Shown: positions 16,116 through 25,861, counted from the first letter of the stretch. The stretch is 37,936 nt of DNA from Jeotgalicoccus marinus DSM 19772 (GCF_000425825.1 NZ_AUEE01000016.1:1-37936); one strand, 5' to 3'. The notes: generated by a model not told the origin, from the sequence alone. Numbers and translations are program-made.

Positions 16116-16125
16116 CCCTGAATCT

Positions 16126-17769
16126 CTACCCTGCACAACAAGATAATTTACTTACATCTTTATCCAATGTTAAGGCTGCAAGTTTCAAGCCTTCAGACAT
16201 CGTTAGATAAGGAGCCATCGTATTTCTTAAATCATCAGCTGTTAGACCGAACTGAACAGCTAATGTCGCCCCATAAATCACTTCACCTGCATTTTCGGCA
16301 ACTACATGTGCACCGACGATTTTCTTAGTTTGGTTATCAACAACCAGTTTAAAGACTCCATTAGTTTCACGGTTTACTAGTGCTCTAGGTACACTATTTA
16401 GTGGAAGTACGGAAGTCTTTACATCATTTCCTTGATCCTTGGCTTGTTGTTCAGTTAAACCAACTGTGGCAATGGATGGGTTAGTAAATGTTACTCCCGG
16501 TACAAAGCGTAGATCCACTTTCTTATTGGCAGCTCCTAGTGCGTTTTCTACAACAATTCCACCTTCGTATGCTGCCACATAAACAAATTGTGGGCCTAAT
16601 GTCACATCACCTGCTGCATAGATGTTTGGATTGCTCGTTTGTAGGTAATCATTGACAACAACTTCTCCTCTTTTACCTATTTCAACACCTGCAGCTTTTA
16701 AATTGAGTGATCCTGTGTTCGGTCTTCTTCCAGTAGCAACCAATAACTGATCGGCTTCAATGACTCGTTCTTCACCATTCACTTCAATATAGACTTTTTT
16801 CATATTACCGTTTTGTTCAACCTTTTTGTAGGTGACTCCGGTGATAAAATTTAGCCCTTGTTTGGTTAATGCTTCATCGACGGCTTCTGAGATTTCAGGA
16901 TCATATTCTTTTAGAAGTCGTTCACTTCGTTGCATCAACGAAACTTCTGAGCCTAAGTTATGAAACAGTTGTCCTAACTCCATCGCAATATATCCAGAAC
17001 CGATAACGGCTAACTTTTTCGGAACTTCCTTTAACTCTAAAGCCGTTGTGCTTGTGAGAAAGTTCACCTCTTTTAGTCCAGAAATATTTGGAATAGATGG
17101 GGATGCCCCCGTTGAAATAAGGAACTTGTTTGCTATATATTTTTGACCGTTCACTTCAACCGTGTTCTCATCAATAAATGAGGCTTCGCCACGAATCAAA
17201 TCAATACCATATTCATCGATAAGATCTACATATTTTTGTTGTCTCATACCCTCAACGAGTTTATCCTTATTCTCAGTTAATGTAGCCATATCCACTGATT
17301 CGGCTTTTGTATTCAAACCACCAAAAGGGTTTTTTCCTGCCAAGTGATTGATTTCGCCGGCACGAAGCATTGTTTTAGAAGGTACACATCCTATATTGAC
17401 ACATGTACCGCCAATGGTTCCTCGCTCAACCATGGCTACTTTAGCCCCTTTTTCAACAGCTTTGATCGCAGCTGAAAAAGCCGAACCACCGGAACCAATG
17501 ATAAGTAAGTCATAATCGCCTTCATTACCTAACACCACATTTTCTTGTGATGATATTTCTTCTATTTCTCCAGGTTGATATTTCGCCTCATCAATAGCCT
17601 TTTTTGCACTTTCAATCCCAATATCATCGGGTAATTCAAATAATACTTCACCGTGACGAAAACTAGCTTCTACATTCTTGGCACCAATATTTTCAAGTGC
17701 AACTGCTACATGTTCTTCACAACCCATACAAGTCATGCCACTAACTTTCATACTGATTTTCTTAGTCAT
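16126..17769 (-). CDS. merA: Mercuric reductase MerA
   Basis: The 547-residue NADPH-dependent flavoenzyme reduces Hg(II) to volatile Hg(0). An N-terminal heavy-metal domain has GMTCMGC (Cys14, Cys17). The FAD motif [11 protein letters not shown] follows, with the redox pair Cys123 and Cys128 in GGTCVNIGC, the NADPH motif [12 protein letters not shown], the second FAD motif NIYAAGDV and the C-terminal Hg-delivery pair Cys544-Cys545 (LSCCAG). Length and order equal pI258-type MerA, and every key residue is present. It is the last gene of the leftward operon merR-transporter-lipoprotein-CcdA-like-merA, with a terminator directly after. Confidence 0.97.
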   Translation of the reverse strand: MTKKISMKVSGMTCMGCEEHVAVALENIGAKNVEASFRHGEVLFELPDDIGIESAKKAIDEAKYQPGEIEEISSQENVVLGNEGDYDLLIIGSGGSAFSAAIKAVEKGAKVAMVERGTIGGTCVNIGCVPSKTMLRAGEINHLAGKNPFGGLNTKAESVDMATLTENKDKLVEGMRQQKYVDLIDEYGIDLIRGEASFIDENTVEVNGQKYIANKFLISTGASPSIPNISGLKEVNFLTSTTALELKEVPKKLAVIGSGYIAMELGQLFHNLGSEVSLMQRSERLLKEYDPEISEAVDEALTKQGLNFITGVTYKKVEQNGNMKKVYIEVNGEERVIEADQLLVATGRRPNTGSLNLKAAGVEIGKRGEVVVNDYLQTSNPNIYAAGDVTLGPQFVYVAAYEGGIVVENALGAANKKVDLRFVPGVTFTNPSIATVGLTEQQAKDQGNDVKTSVLPLNSVPRALVNRETNGVFKLVVDNQTKKIVGAHVVAENAGEVIYGATLAVQFGLTADDLRNTMAPYLTMSEGLKLAALTLDKDVSKLSCCAG

Positions 17770-17788
17770 TTTTTAACACTCCTTTTAA

Positions 17789-18469
17789 TTATCGAAATAT
17801 GCCACCCGGACCAATTCCCCAATAATAAGAAATATAAATTCCTGAAATTAAAATAACAATGGAGGAAATAAATTGGATCATTGCCATATTTTTAGAAAGT
17901 AATTGTTGGACATATCTTTTTGAAACCAAAGAAACAATGGTTATGGAAGTAACGACAACACCCATACCGATTGAGTACACAATAAATTTAAGTATAACCA
18001 TCAATAACGAATTACCTTGCATAGATTCAGTGAGTACAAATAAAAAGGCTGGCAACGTACAACTTAATGATGTGATTCCATAAGCAATACCATAGAAATA
18101 AACTGATCGTTTACCTTGTTTAATATTAACTCTTAAAGGTAGAGAAACTTTTTTTCCAAGCAACATCCCTAGTCCTAAAAGAAAGATAAGTACGCCCATT
18201 AGAAATGACCAAATTGGAAAAACATTGATTAAAGCTCTACCTAATAACGATAATAGAAAACCGGCTATCACAAAAATAGTTAGAAATCCCAACGTCATAG
18301 ACAATCCTAACCATAGCCCCTTTGATATTGTCCTTATTAAGGAACGCCTCGTTTCAACCTCTCCTTCACCAATTAAATAACTAATATATGAAGGCAACAT
18401 AACAATCCCGCAAGGATTAAACGCAGCAACCATTCCTGCTGAAAAAATAAAAATAAAGGGAACCGTCAT
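17789..18469 (-). CDS. CcdA/DsbD-family membrane protein of the mer operon
   Basis: The 226-residue product has six or seven membrane helices and the two functional cysteines of the CcdA/DsbD fold: AAFNPCGIVMLPSYISYL near the N-terminus and LSCTLPAF in the fourth helix. Such proteins carry electrons from cytoplasmic thioredoxin to extracytoplasmic thiol partners. Its reading frame overlaps the thioredoxin-like lipoprotein by four bases, so the two should be made together as a redox pair. Staphylococcal mer operons carry such genes before merA; a role in keeping external thiols reduced for Hg(II) capture, or in Hg transport itself, is inference. Confidence 0.85.
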   Translation of the reverse strand: MTVPFIFIFSAGMVAAFNPCGIVMLPSYISYLIGEGEVETRRSLIRTISKGLWLGLSMTLGFLTIFVIAGFLLSLLGRALINVFPIWSFLMGVLIFLLGLGMLLGKKVSLPLRVNIKQGKRSVYFYGIAYGITSLSCTLPAFLFVLTESMQGNSLLMVILKFIVYSIGMGVVVTSITIVSLVSKRYVQQLLSKNMAMIQFISSIVILISGIYISYYWGIGPGGIFR

Positions 18470-18960
18470 GAACTACTCACTCCAATACGTGTTAGTTCCT
18501 TTTGTAAATCATCAAAAGAAGGGTTAACCGCGTGATATATAACTTCTTGATTGCTATCTATCAAAAAAACTTCTTCCAATTGTTTTACTTGATACTTTTT
18601 AGTGAGTTCATATTCTTTATCGATTAAATGTGTCCATTCTCCACCATATTGACGTTGGAAATCCTTTAAATCTTGTTCTGTATCTCGTTGGGGATCCATA
18701 TCAACAGTTATAAGTTGAACATTGTTTCCATATTTATTATGAATCTGTTTAAATACCTTTTCCCCTGCTACACAAGTCGGACACCAAGATGCCATGAAAT
18801 AAATGAGTGTTGGCTTCTCGGAACTTATTTTCTCGGAACTTATTGGTTGTGTTTTTTCATTGTTTATCGTGTTGGTTCCATTGGATATTCCACATGCTGA
18901 GAGACTTACAATAATGAGAGCTGGTAATAAAATTTTTTTAAAGAACAATACTGATTTCAA
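18466..18960 (-). CDS. Thioredoxin-like (TlpA-type) lipoprotein of the mer operon
   Basis: The product has a lipoprotein signal ending in LSACG (cysteine becomes the lipidated N-terminus), a Ser/Asn/Lys-rich linker, then a thioredoxin fold with the active site WCPTC in YFMASWCPTCVAG and a conserved later segment LIDSNQEVIYHAVNP. I place the start at a TTG (18958-18960), because GGGAGAG lies about seven bases before it; an ATG at 18990 has no ribosome site and would put ten charged residues before the signal. The outside-facing CXXC is probably reduced by the CcdA-like neighbour, with which it overlaps, and may hand on or hold mercury. Confidence 0.82.
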   Translation of the reverse strand: MKSVLFFKKILLPALIIVSLSACGISNGTNTINNEKTQPISSEKISSEKPTLIYFMASWCPTCVAGEKVFKQIHNKYGNNVQLITVDMDPQRDTEQDLKDFQRQYGGEWTHLIDKEYELTKKYQVKQLEEVFLIDSNQEVIYHAVNPSFDDLQKELTRIGVSSS

Positions 18961-18961
18961 A

Positions 18962-19246
18962 TCACTCTCCCCCTTTTTCTTCTGTTTCATTGAATTTAGA
19001 ATGGCAACAATCCGACTGACATGTATTACGACTACCTCTTCTTTTTACCAACATAATCAGTCCGACAATTAACAAAACAGCACCAAATATCCAAACTTCT
19101 TTTCCTATTAAGAAAGCACCCATAGAACTCAATCCAATTGCAATTAAAAGGATTGGTAAAGCGCAACATAGAACCAACAATGCTGGTATTCCTAAAAACA
19201 ATAATTTATCATTATCCTTTACATTTTTTCGCTTTTGTACAGTCAA
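18962..19246 (-). CDS. Small mercury transporter (MerT/MerF-like), two membrane helices
   Basis: The 94-residue product has a first helix with the vicinal pair LLVLCCALPILLIAIG, a second helix (WIFGAVLLIVGLIMLV), and a C-terminal tail with CQSDCC. Paired cysteines in helix 1 and in the cytoplasmic tail are the relay used by small Hg(II) importers (MerT, MerF, MerH types) to pass mercury to MerA. The start codon is TTG at 19246, with AGGTGA upstream. It follows merR by 28 bp and its stop overlaps the start region of the lipoprotein. Which named subfamily it belongs to I cannot say. Confidence 0.82.
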   Translation of the reverse strand: MTVQKRKNVKDNDKLLFLGIPALLVLCCALPILLIAIGLSSMGAFLIGKEVWIFGAVLLIVGLIMLVKRRGSRNTCQSDCCHSKFNETEEKGGE

Positions 19247-19273
19247 TTTACATCACCTGCTAAAAAGTTGATT

Positions 19274-19672
19274 TTAACCCTCAAACATTTTCTCAATAAT
19301 AGGGCAAGAATATAAATATTCTTCATTCGGACAACATTCTTTTAAATCATTCAACATATTCTCAACACGCATTAAATCTCTAATTTGTTGTTGTACTTCA
19401 TCAACTTTTTGAGAAACGAACTCATACATATCCGAACACCGCACATCATCCTTATCTACAACACCAAGCAACTTGTGGATTTCACTTAAAGAAAAACCAA
19501 GCTCTTGCATCCGTTTAATAAACCATACACGCTTAACATCATCATCTGAATATATCCGATAACCAGCTTTCGTTCGGGAAGGTTCTTGTAATAAATTTTT
19601 TTGTTCGTAATATCTAATCGTCTCTTTATTTACCCCACATTTTTCTGCAAATGCAGTAATACGATAACTCAC
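19274..19672 (-). CDS. merR: Mercury-responsive regulator MerR
   Basis: A complete MerR of about 132 residues. The winged helix (FAEKCGVNKETIRYYEQKNL) is followed by IKRMQELGFSLSEIHKLLGVV, then the metal site: DVRCSDMY, and KECCPNEEYLYSCPIIE near the end, supplying the cysteines that bind one Hg(II) across the dimer. GTG at 19672 follows GAGGTGA at a good distance; GTG at 19681 is in frame but overlaps that site. Its promoter carries a classical MerR operator. It is the first gene of the leftward mer operon, so it is both repressor and Hg-dependent activator of the operon that includes itself, as in Gram-positive mer systems. Confidence 0.94.
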   Translation of the reverse strand: MSYRITAFAEKCGVNKETIRYYEQKNLLQEPSRTKAGYRIYSDDDVKRVWFIKRMQELGFSLSEIHKLLGVVDKDDVRCSDMYEFVSQKVDEVQQQIRDLMRVENMLNDLKECCPNEEYLYSCPIIEKMFEG

Positions 19673-19691
19673 ATAGTTCACCTCTAAATAA

Positions 19692-19722
19692 TAATAAACC
19701 GCGTACCATAGTACGCGGTCAA
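19692..19722 (-). promoter_or_regulatory. mer operon promoter/operator
   Basis: On the minus strand TTGACC (19717-19722), a 19-bp spacer and TTATTA (19692-19697). The spacer region holds the dyad CCGCGTAC-CATA-GTACGCGG (19699-19718), a typical MerR binding site. Confidence 0.9.
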
Positions 19723-20256
19723 GTATAATACATTTTTCTTCTTCAAGTGTCTTGCTTGTACTTTAAGGGAGCCTATCAACTCCACTTGGTTATTATTGTG
19801 ATCTACTCAAACATTATAGTCAAATGACCATTTGATTGTATTTGTTATTCCTTTAAATAGTGACATAAATGAACCCGTCGGGAAAATAAGCTTAGCGTTG
19901 TAAATCTGCATTTTCCTGACGGGATTACTTCAAGAAATAGTAATCATACTATTACTAAGGAAGCAGAGCATCGAGTCTAACTTCCCTTTGAATTATTATG
20001 AATTTAGAGACTTTAAATAACTCCTATTAACTTAGACTCCGCTGGTTCACACGGTTCGATCCATCTTGCCCAAAAACAATACGTGTTTCAATTCCACCAA
20101 TACATACCGAAGTACACTTATCTGACCTTTTTCTGTAACAAGAAATTGCATCGCGTTTATAAAAGTACAACTTTTATCGTCCTAAGAACCATACATTCTA
20201 TTCTTCCAATAAACGACCGTTTATTGAAACATTTTAGGTAGTTATATTTTCAGTTT
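19723..20256. other. Non-coding stretch with a strong hairpin (19874-19923)
   Basis: No gene is supported here. A 14-bp stem, CCCGTCGGGAAAAT with ATTTTCCTGACGGG (one G-T pair), encloses a 22-base loop at 19874-19923; it lacks a T-tract. TCAAATG/CATTTGA forms another dyad near 19820. The sequence looks like insertion-sequence debris, perhaps an IS1182/IS1272-type end, but I cannot confirm this. Between 20156 and 20225 lie two dyads (ATAAAAGT/ACTTTTAT and AATAAACG/CGTTTATT) that resemble the interior of the left transposon end. Confidence 0.45.
20208..20225. promoter_or_regulatory. res-like palindrome, copy 1
   Basis: AATAAACG-AC-CGTTTATT, a perfect 8-bp inverted repeat with a 2-bp asymmetric centre, the geometry of a serine-recombinase crossover core. 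AAACGACCGTTTATTG recurs at 35515-35530 in the same orientation, upstream of the broken resolvase. Confidence 0.45.
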
Positions 20257-20409
20257 GTCATTTTTAAAGATAAATTGCATATATTTTAAGTTTTATTCTG
20301 CATAACTAACTTTAAAACGAGCTGTCTTCTTGAAAAGATAAGCTCTGGACTTTTTAACTATAGTGCAAGTTATCGCCTAAATCAGTGCAAAATAACATCG
20401 AAAGTCACA
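20257..20409. repeat. Right terminal inverted repeat of the mercury element
   Basis: Reverse complement pairs with 6576-6727 over about 150 bp. The outer edge is at 20409 (reads TGTGACTTTCG inward), and the cad promoter region begins right after. Confidence 0.85.
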
Positions 20410-20513
20410 ATAAAGTTCACTTACGATATCGTAATTTCTTTCAGCTTTATTTCAGAAAATTCTTTCTATGTCGAGAAAAACTTATACAAATTTATTATTA
20501 TTCAAACATCTGC

Positions 20514-20566
20514 TTGAATAAAGAAAAACAAGATGTTATGCTATATTCAAACAAATATTTGAATGA
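20514..20566 (+). promoter_or_regulatory. cad promoter and CadC operator
   Basis: TTGAAT (20514-20519), 17-bp spacer, TATGCT (20537-20542). Directly downstream ATTCAAACAAATATTTGAAT (20545-20564) is the well-known CadC operator type found on pI258. A second, weaker dyad (ATTCAAACATCTGCTTGAAT) overlaps the -35 from the upstream side, so two CadC dimers may bind. Confidence 0.88.
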
Positions 20567-20578
20567 TGAGGTGTATGT

Positions 20579-20947
20579 ATGAATAAGAAAGAAACATGTG
20601 AAGTTTTTTGTTATGACGAAGAAAAGGTTAACCGGATGCAAGAGAATTTACAAACTGTAGATATTGCCGGTATATCACAGATGCTTAAGGCTATTGCCGA
20701 TGTGAATAGGGCAAAAATCACCTATTCCTTATGCAAGGAAGAGGAATTATGCGTCTGTGATATCGCAAATATACTCGGTGTGACTGTAGCAAATGCATCT
20801 CATCATTTACGCATGCTCTACAAAGAAGGCATCGTTACATTCAGGAAAGAAGGGAAACTCGCGTTCTATTCACTGGAAGATCAGCATATTAAAGAAATCA
20901 TGACGATTGCATTAATACATAGGAAAGAAGTGATAACCAATGTCTGA
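20579..20947 (+). CDS. cadC: CadC, Cd/Pb/Zn-responsive ArsR-family repressor
   Basis: The 122-residue product matches pI258 CadC closely. The N-terminal Cys7 and Cys11 (CEVFC) and the CVC box Cys58 and Cys60 (ELCVCDIA) form the cadmium/lead/bismuth site; the recognition helix is [11 protein letters not shown], and the alpha5 DxH pair (DQH) remains. GAGGTG lies upstream. It overlaps cadA by eight bases, giving coupled translation. It should repress its own operon at the adjacent operator and release it on Cd(II), Pb(II) or Zn(II). Confidence 0.97.
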   Translation: MNKKETCEVFCYDEEKVNRMQENLQTVDIAGISQMLKAIADVNRAKITYSLCKEEELCVCDIANILGVTVANASHHLRMLYKEGIVTFRKEGKLAFYSLEDQHIKEIMTIALIHRKEVITNV

Positions 20948-23345
20948 AGGGATTGCAGAGCTGACTGAAGAAGAAAAAAAAGTTTACCGTGTTCAGGGGT
21001 TTTCCTGTGCGAACTGTGCAGGGAAATTTGAGCGCAATGTGAAGAAACTACCTGAAGTTCAAGATGCGAAGGTGAATTTTGGCGCATCAAAAATTTCTGT
21101 ATATGGTTCTGCAACGGTTGAGGAACTGGAAGAAGCAGGAGCATTTGAAAATCTCAAAGTGGTGCCTGAAAAGTCTAGTCGTCAAGCGCAACCAGAAGTT
21201 AATAAAGAAAAAAATGTTTACCGTGTTCAGGGGTTTTCCTGTGCAAATTGTGCTGGCACATTTGAGAACAATGTGAAGAAACTACCTGAAGTTCAAGATG
21301 CGAAGGTGAATTTTGGCGCATCAAAAATTTCTGTATATGGTTCTGCAACGGTTGAGGAACTGGAAGAAGCAGGAGCATTTGAAAATCTCAAAGTGGTGCC
21401 TGAGAAATCCCGGGAAGAAAGTGGACAAGACAAAAAAGAAAAGGAAGTAACCATTCCATTTTATAAAAAGCACAGCACTCTGCTCTATTCGCTACTGTTT
21501 ATCGCTTTTGGCTTCATTTCAATGTTGGTGAATGGTGATGACAATATTCTTACACCACTGCTATTCATCACTTCCATGATTGTCGGAGGGGCTTCAATGC
21601 TGAAAACGGGTCTCCAGAATTTAGTCCGGTTTGAATTTGATATGCGAACCCTGATGACAGTCGCAGTGATTGGCGGTGTCATCATCGGAGAATGGGCCGA
21701 GGTCGCCATTGTTGTCATCTTGTTTGCCATCAGCGAAGCGTTGGAGCGTTTCTCGATGGATCGAGCAAGGCAATCCATCAGTTCATTGATGGATATTGCT
21801 CCTAAAGAGGCACTTGTCAGACGCAACGGACAGGAAATGACAGTGCACGTCAATGATATTGCTGTGGGCGATATCATGATTGTTAAGCCTGGACAGAAAA
21901 TTGCTATGGACGGCGTAATTGTCAATGGCTACTCTGCAATCAACCAGGCAGCAATCACAGGTGAATCAGTGCCGGTTGAAAAATCGATCGATGATGAAGT
22001 ATTTGCAGGGACACTGAACGAAGAAGGCTTACTGGAAGTTAAAATCACTAAATTGGTTGAAGATACGACCATTGCCAAAATCATTCATCTGGTGGAAGAA
22101 GCACAAGGTGAGCGTGCTCCTGCCCAGGCATTCGTTGATAAATTTGCAAAATATTATACGCCTGCCATTATGGGTGTCGCAGTGCTGGTTGCGATTGTAC
22201 CCCCGTTATTTTTCGGTGCGAGCTGGTCCACTTGGGTGTATCAAGGGTTAGCGGTTCTCGTTGTAGGTTGTCCTTGTGCATTGGTCATTTCTACTCCGAT
22301 ATCCATTGTTTCAGCAATCGGAAATGCTGCCAAGAAGGGAGTCCTTGTAAAAGGCGGGGTCTACCTCGAAGAAATGGGTGGATTAAAGGCCATTGCATTT
22401 GATAAGACCGGCACACTCACAAAGGGCGTCCCGGTTGTAACTGATTATCGTTTAATCGACAATGCAATTGATGAAAAGGAAATGCTGGCAGTCATCACAG
22501 CATTGGAATATCGTTCCCAACACCCATTGGCATCAGCAATCATAAAGAAAGCGGATAGCAATAATGTTCCCTATTCCGATATACACGTCGAAGACTTTTC
22601 TTCCATTACGGGCAAAGGGATAAGGGGTAAGATCAATGATAAGATGTATTACATTGGCAGCCCGGCATTGTTTAAAGAGATACAGGCAGCCAATTTCAGC
22701 AATACAATTGAAAAGGATGTCAAAACGCTTCAGAAACAAGGGAAAACGGTCATGCTTGCGGGCACAGAGAATGCCGTCCAAGCAATCATTGCGGTTGCCG
22801 ATGAAGTACGCGAATCAAGTAAAGAAGTGCTTCAGAAACTGCATCAGGCAGGCATTAAAAAAACGATCATGCTTACAGGTGACAACCATAGTACCGCCAA
22901 TGCCATCGGTGAACATGTCGGTGTCACAGATGTTCGATCTGAATTGCTGCCACAGGATAAACTCGATGTAATCAAACAATTGAAAACCGAATATAATCAT
23001 GTGGGAATGGTCGGAGACGGTGTTAATGATGCTCCGGCATTGGCAGCTTCCACAGTTGGCATCGCCATGGGTGGGGCCGGTACAGATACAGCCCTTGAAA
23101 CAGCAGATGTTGCTTTAATGGGCGATGATCTAAAAAAATTGCCATTCACCGTTAAACTGAGCCGCAAAACGTTGAACATCATCAAAGCGAACATCGCCTT
23201 TGCCATTGGAATCAAGCTTATTGCTCTGCTGTTGGTGATTCCAGGCTGGTTGACACTCTGGATTGCGATCCTCTCAGATATGGGTGCCACGGTATTAGTC
23301 GCACTCAATGGTTTGAGACTCATGCGTGTGAAGGAAGATGAATAG
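20940..23345 (+). CDS. cadA: CadA, P1B-type Cd2+/Zn2+/Pb2+ ATPase with two metal-binding domains
   Basis: The 801-residue pump exports Cd(II), Zn(II) and Pb(II). Two N-terminal heavy-metal domains (each with GFSCANCAG) precede eight membrane helices. The CPC transport motif is in [11 protein letters not shown]; the phosphorylated Asp is in [12 protein letters not shown] and [12 protein letters not shown] complete the ATPase. pI258 CadA has one metal domain and 727 residues; here the extra 78-residue domain comes from an in-frame tandem duplication that is almost identical at the DNA level, so it is recent. cadD follows 53 bp later. Confidence 0.97.
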   Translation: MSEGIAELTEEEKKVYRVQGFSCANCAGKFERNVKKLPEVQDAKVNFGASKISVYGSATVEELEEAGAFENLKVVPEKSSRQAQPEVNKEKNVYRVQGFSCANCAGTFENNVKKLPEVQDAKVNFGASKISVYGSATVEELEEAGAFENLKVVPEKSREESGQDKKEKEVTIPFYKKHSTLLYSLLFIAFGFISMLVNGDDNILTPLLFITSMIVGGASMLKTGLQNLVRFEFDMRTLMTVAVIGGVIIGEWAEVAIVVILFAISEALERFSMDRARQSISSLMDIAPKEALVRRNGQEMTVHVNDIAVGDIMIVKPGQKIAMDGVIVNGYSAINQAAITGESVPVEKSIDDEVFAGTLNEEGLLEVKITKLVEDTTIAKIIHLVEEAQGERAPAQAFVDKFAKYYTPAIMGVAVLVAIVPPLFFGASWSTWVYQGLAVLVVGCPCALVISTPISIVSAIGNAAKKGVLVKGGVYLEEMGGLKAIAFDKTGTLTKGVPVVTDYRLIDNAIDEKEMLAVITALEYRSQHPLASAIIKKADSNNVPYSDIHVEDFSSITGKGIRGKINDKMYYIGSPALFKEIQAANFSNTIEKDVKTLQKQGKTVMLAGTENAVQAIIAVADEVRESSKEVLQKLHQAGIKKTIMLTGDNHSTANAIGEHVGVTDVRSELLPQDKLDVIKQLKTEYNHVGMVGDGVNDAPALAASTVGIAMGGAGTDTALETADVALMGDDLKKLPFTVKLSRKTLNIIKANIAFAIGIKLIALLLVIPGWLTLWIAILSDMGATVLVALNGLRLMRVKEDE
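20982..21405. repeat. Tandem duplication encoding the CadA metal domain (20982-21171, 21216-21405)
   Basis: Two ~190-bp copies, offset by 234 bp (78 codons), differ at only a few positions, mainly around the CXXC codons and at the copy end. The linker between them is unique. The identity includes synonymous sites, so duplication or gene conversion is recent. Confidence 0.9.
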
Positions 23346-23398
23346 GTTTTGAATCTCTTCACTTTGAATCGAAATTTTAAAATATTGGAGATGGAAGA

Positions 23399-24016
23399 AT
23401 GATTGTAACGGCATTTACAGCTGCTGCGGTTTACGTAGCAACAGGCATCGATTACCTTATTATATTGATTCTTCTGTTCTCACAAGTGAAAAAGGATCAG
23501 ATAAAGCATATTTGGATCGGTCAGTATATAGGAACGGCAATTATCATTGGTGTGAGCCTTCTGGTCGCTTTGGGGGTTGCCAATCTGGTTCCCCAACAAT
23601 GGATGATTGGTTTGCTTGGGCTCCTGCCCCTTTACCTGGGTATAAAAATATGGATTCAAGGTGAAGAAGACGAAGATGAAGGCAACATTCTCTCCCTTTT
23701 CTCTTCAGGCAGATTCAATCAATTATTCATAACGGTCACTTTCATTGTACTGGCTTCCAGTGCGGATGATTTCGCTATCTATATACCGTACTTTACGACT
23801 TTAAATATGATGGAAATCATTATTGCCGTCATTGTTTTCATGATCATGGTTGGTGTTCTATGTCTAATCAGCTATCGATTGGCTTCCTTGAATTTTGTTT
23901 CAGATAAAATCGAAAAATATGAACGATGGATCGTTCCAATCGTCTTTATAGGATTAGGAATTTATATCCTATTTGAAAATGGCACATTCAACGCTCTGTT
24001 CTCATTCGTATTTTAA
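23399..24016 (+). CDS. cadD: CadD-family cadmium resistance transporter
   Basis: The 205-residue membrane protein has five or six predicted helices and the family landmarks: TGIDYLIILILLFSQ at the N-terminus, VLASSADDFAIYIPYF in the middle (charged residues in a helix likely to form the ion path) and a C-terminal LGIYILFENGTF. CadD proteins give cadmium (and some zinc) resistance independent of CadA. TGGAGATGG precedes the start. It sits 53 bp after cadA on the same strand and before a terminator, so it is probably part of the CadC-controlled operon; having both pumps in one operon is less common than cadA alone. Confidence 0.92.
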   Translation: MIVTAFTAAAVYVATGIDYLIILILLFSQVKKDQIKHIWIGQYIGTAIIIGVSLLVALGVANLVPQQWMIGLLGLLPLYLGIKIWIQGEEDEDEGNILSLFSSGRFNQLFITVTFIVLASSADDFAIYIPYFTTLNMMEIIIAVIVFMIMVGVLCLISYRLASLNFVSDKIEKYERWIVPIVFIGLGIYILFENGTFNALFSFVF

Positions 24017-24030
24017 TAGAAAATTTTATA

Positions 24031-24065
24031 AGCCGATATCTCTCTTTTAATGTGAGATATCGGCT
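24031..24065 (+). terminator. Terminator of the cad operon
   Basis: AGCCGATATCTC and GAGATATCGGCT form a 12-bp stem with an 11-base loop, followed by TCATTTTATT. Confidence 0.8.
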
Positions 24066-24098
24066 TCATTTTATTGCAAAATAAAGTCAAAAGTCACA
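24066..24098. repeat. Third transposon-end-like sequence, right of the cad operon
   Basis: Read on the minus strand from 24098 it starts TGTGACTTT and continues GACTTTATTTTGCA. It matches the start of the mercury element's right end (TGTGACTTTCGATGTTATTTTGCA) at about 20 of 24 bases. Same orientation as the right end at 20409, so the cad operon lies between two right-type ends. Confidence 0.5.
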
Positions 24099-24425
24099 GC
24101 AATCAATATTTGTATAATAAGGATCTACTCAAAACATCCGATTTTCATAAGCAAATTTATCTGGCTTATTTTAGTGTTGAATTTAAATTTATTCATAATT
24201 TGAAATGTCACATTAAATACTAATAAAATGCACAGTTTCTTTAAAAATTTGATTTAAGCTAAATAATTAGAGGGGAATTTTTTAATAGCTAAAATTGGTA
24301 ATAAGACTAGTGTACGAATGATTTCTTATTCTAATAGAATAGTAAGTTTGTTTGAAAATTATCTTTCAAAATTAACTATGTATGAGGTGCAAGATGAAAG
24401 TAATTGCTACTGGAGGTGTAAGAGT
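24099..24425. other. Intergenic stretch before the copper island
   Basis: AT-rich, no gene supported. TGTCAC at 24209 is followed by a weak resemblance to the transposon ends but too little to call. GGAGGTG at 24413-24419 is the ribosome site of the next gene. No CopY box (TACANNTGTA) is seen here. Confidence 0.5.
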
Positions 24426-24959
24426 ATGAAGAAAAAAACAAGGAAGATTCTAAGAATCAGTATTATACTGAGTGTCATTATTTTGTTAGGTGTGACCTTA
24501 TGGTTCAACTTAACTTCTGATACAAAAGCCTTACAAGTAGGCGATGAATCAATTGATTTTCAATTGGAGACGTTAAATGGTGATTCAATACAATTATCGG
24601 ATATCAATTCAGAAAAAGGTGTTATTTTGAATTTCTGGGGGACTTGGTGTAAGCCGTGTCGTGAAGAAATGCCTGATATGAACCGAATTTATAATGAAGG
24701 ACATGAAGACTATGAAATCATTGCAGTAAATGTTTCTGAGGATGAGCAGCAGATTAATCAGTTCTTATCCAGTTTAGATGAAAAACTTAATTTTCCAGTT
24801 GCATTGGATCGCAATAGAGAAGTGACTAAAGCGTATCAAGTAGGCCCACTGCCAACGACAATAGCAATCAATAAAAACGGCATTGTTGTGGAGAAGAAAG
24901 AATATCAGTTAACTGTAGATGATATTTATAGATTTGTAGAACAATCATCTTCTGAATAG
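24426..24959 (+). CDS. ResA/TlpA-like membrane-anchored thiol-disulfide oxidoreductase
   Basis: The 177-residue product has an N-terminal anchor (LRISIILSVIILLGVTLWF), then a TlpA/ResA thioredoxin fold: GDESIDFQLETLNGD, the active site GTWCKPCREEMPDM, and the cis-Pro loop QVGPLPTTIAI. ResA-type proteins reduce disulfides outside the membrane, classically apocytochrome c; next to ccdA and a CueP-like copper protein, it more likely keeps copper-site cysteines reduced. The start at 24426 follows GGAGGTG by seven bases; an upstream frame to 24318 has no ribosome site. ccdA follows 64 bp later. Confidence 0.9.
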   Translation: MKKKTRKILRISIILSVIILLGVTLWFNLTSDTKALQVGDESIDFQLETLNGDSIQLSDINSEKGVILNFWGTWCKPCREEMPDMNRIYNEGHEDYEIIAVNVSEDEQQINQFLSSLDEKLNFPVALDRNREVTKAYQVGPLPTTIAINKNGIVVEKKEYQLTVDDIYRFVEQSSSE

Positions 24960-25023
24960 GATGAGAGTTTATAGGATTGAAAGAAATAAAATGTGGAAGA
25001 AATTCGTTCGGATTATTTAAAAG

Positions 25024-25752
25024 ATGCAATATGAATGGAGTGTTTTTTTGGGTAGTGAAATGACTTTCTTTCTTGCATTTGGAGCTGGTTTTTTAAGTTT
25101 TGTCTCACCTTGTGTGCTTCCAGTATTTCCTGCTTTTATCTCTTACATAACAGGAATGAGTTATAATGAAGTAGAAAATCAAAAATTCAATGCACGCGCA
25201 ATATTCCACACAATTTTCTTTCTTGTGGGATTCAGTTTGTTCTATATAGCATTAGGGTTTGGCACGGCCTTTTTAGGCGGAATATTGATTGACCATGCGA
25301 ACCTGATTAGACAACTAGGTTCAATCCTGATTATTATCTTCGGGCTTATCATTACCGGTGTGCTTAATTTTAATTTCCTGATGAAAGAGAGAAAAATACA
25401 ATTCAAAAATAGACCGTCTGGATTTTTAGGTTCAACTTTAATAGGTATGGCATTTGGTGCCGGATGGACTCCGTGCAATGGACCAATTATCGGAGCTATT
25501 TTCGCAATGAGTGCAAGCGCACCTAACGATGCTTTAATGTTGATGATTGTCTATTGTCTAGGCTTTGCAATTCCATTCTTTATATTGAGCTTTTTCGTAT
25601 CTCGTACACGCTGGATGCTGAAATACTCGAATACGATTATGAAAGTTGGTGGGGTCATCATGATATTAATGGGTGTACTTCTGTATTTTGATGGATTGAC
25701 TCAGATTATTATTTGGCTGCAGCCGTACTTTGGAAATTTTCAAGGCTTCTAA
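25024..25752 (+). CDS. ccdA: CcdA, thioredoxin-to-membrane electron carrier
   Basis: The 242-residue product has six membrane helices and the two redox cysteines of CcdA: FVSPCVLPVFPAFISY in helix 1 and AGWTPCNGPIIG in helix 4. It moves electrons from cytoplasmic thioredoxin to extracytoplasmic partners such as the ResA-like protein encoded just upstream. The exact start is unsure: no good ribosome site precedes the ATG at 25024, whereas a TTG at 25048 has GGAG six to eight bases before it. This is a second CcdA-type gene in the window; the mer one is only distantly similar. Confidence 0.92.
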   Translation: MQYEWSVFLGSEMTFFLAFGAGFLSFVSPCVLPVFPAFISYITGMSYNEVENQKFNARAIFHTIFFLVGFSLFYIALGFGTAFLGGILIDHANLIRQLGSILIIIFGLIITGVLNFNFLMKERKIQFKNRPSGFLGSTLIGMAFGAGWTPCNGPIIGAIFAMSASAPNDALMLMIVYCLGFAIPFFILSFFVSRTRWMLKYSNTIMKVGGVIMILMGVLLYFDGLTQIIIWLQPYFGNFQGF

Positions 25753-25861
25753 TTATGAATACATTAAATGACTTGTTTATATAACTTTCATAGAAATGAT
25801 ATATTATTATAAAATTTGTTTAAAAATTATTGTTAAAATTAAATATCAAGGAGGAATCTGG

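Noticed and set aside
24209..24240. Another transposon end starting TGTCAC
   Set aside because: Only the first six bases and a loose TGCAC later agree; not above chance in AT-rich DNA.
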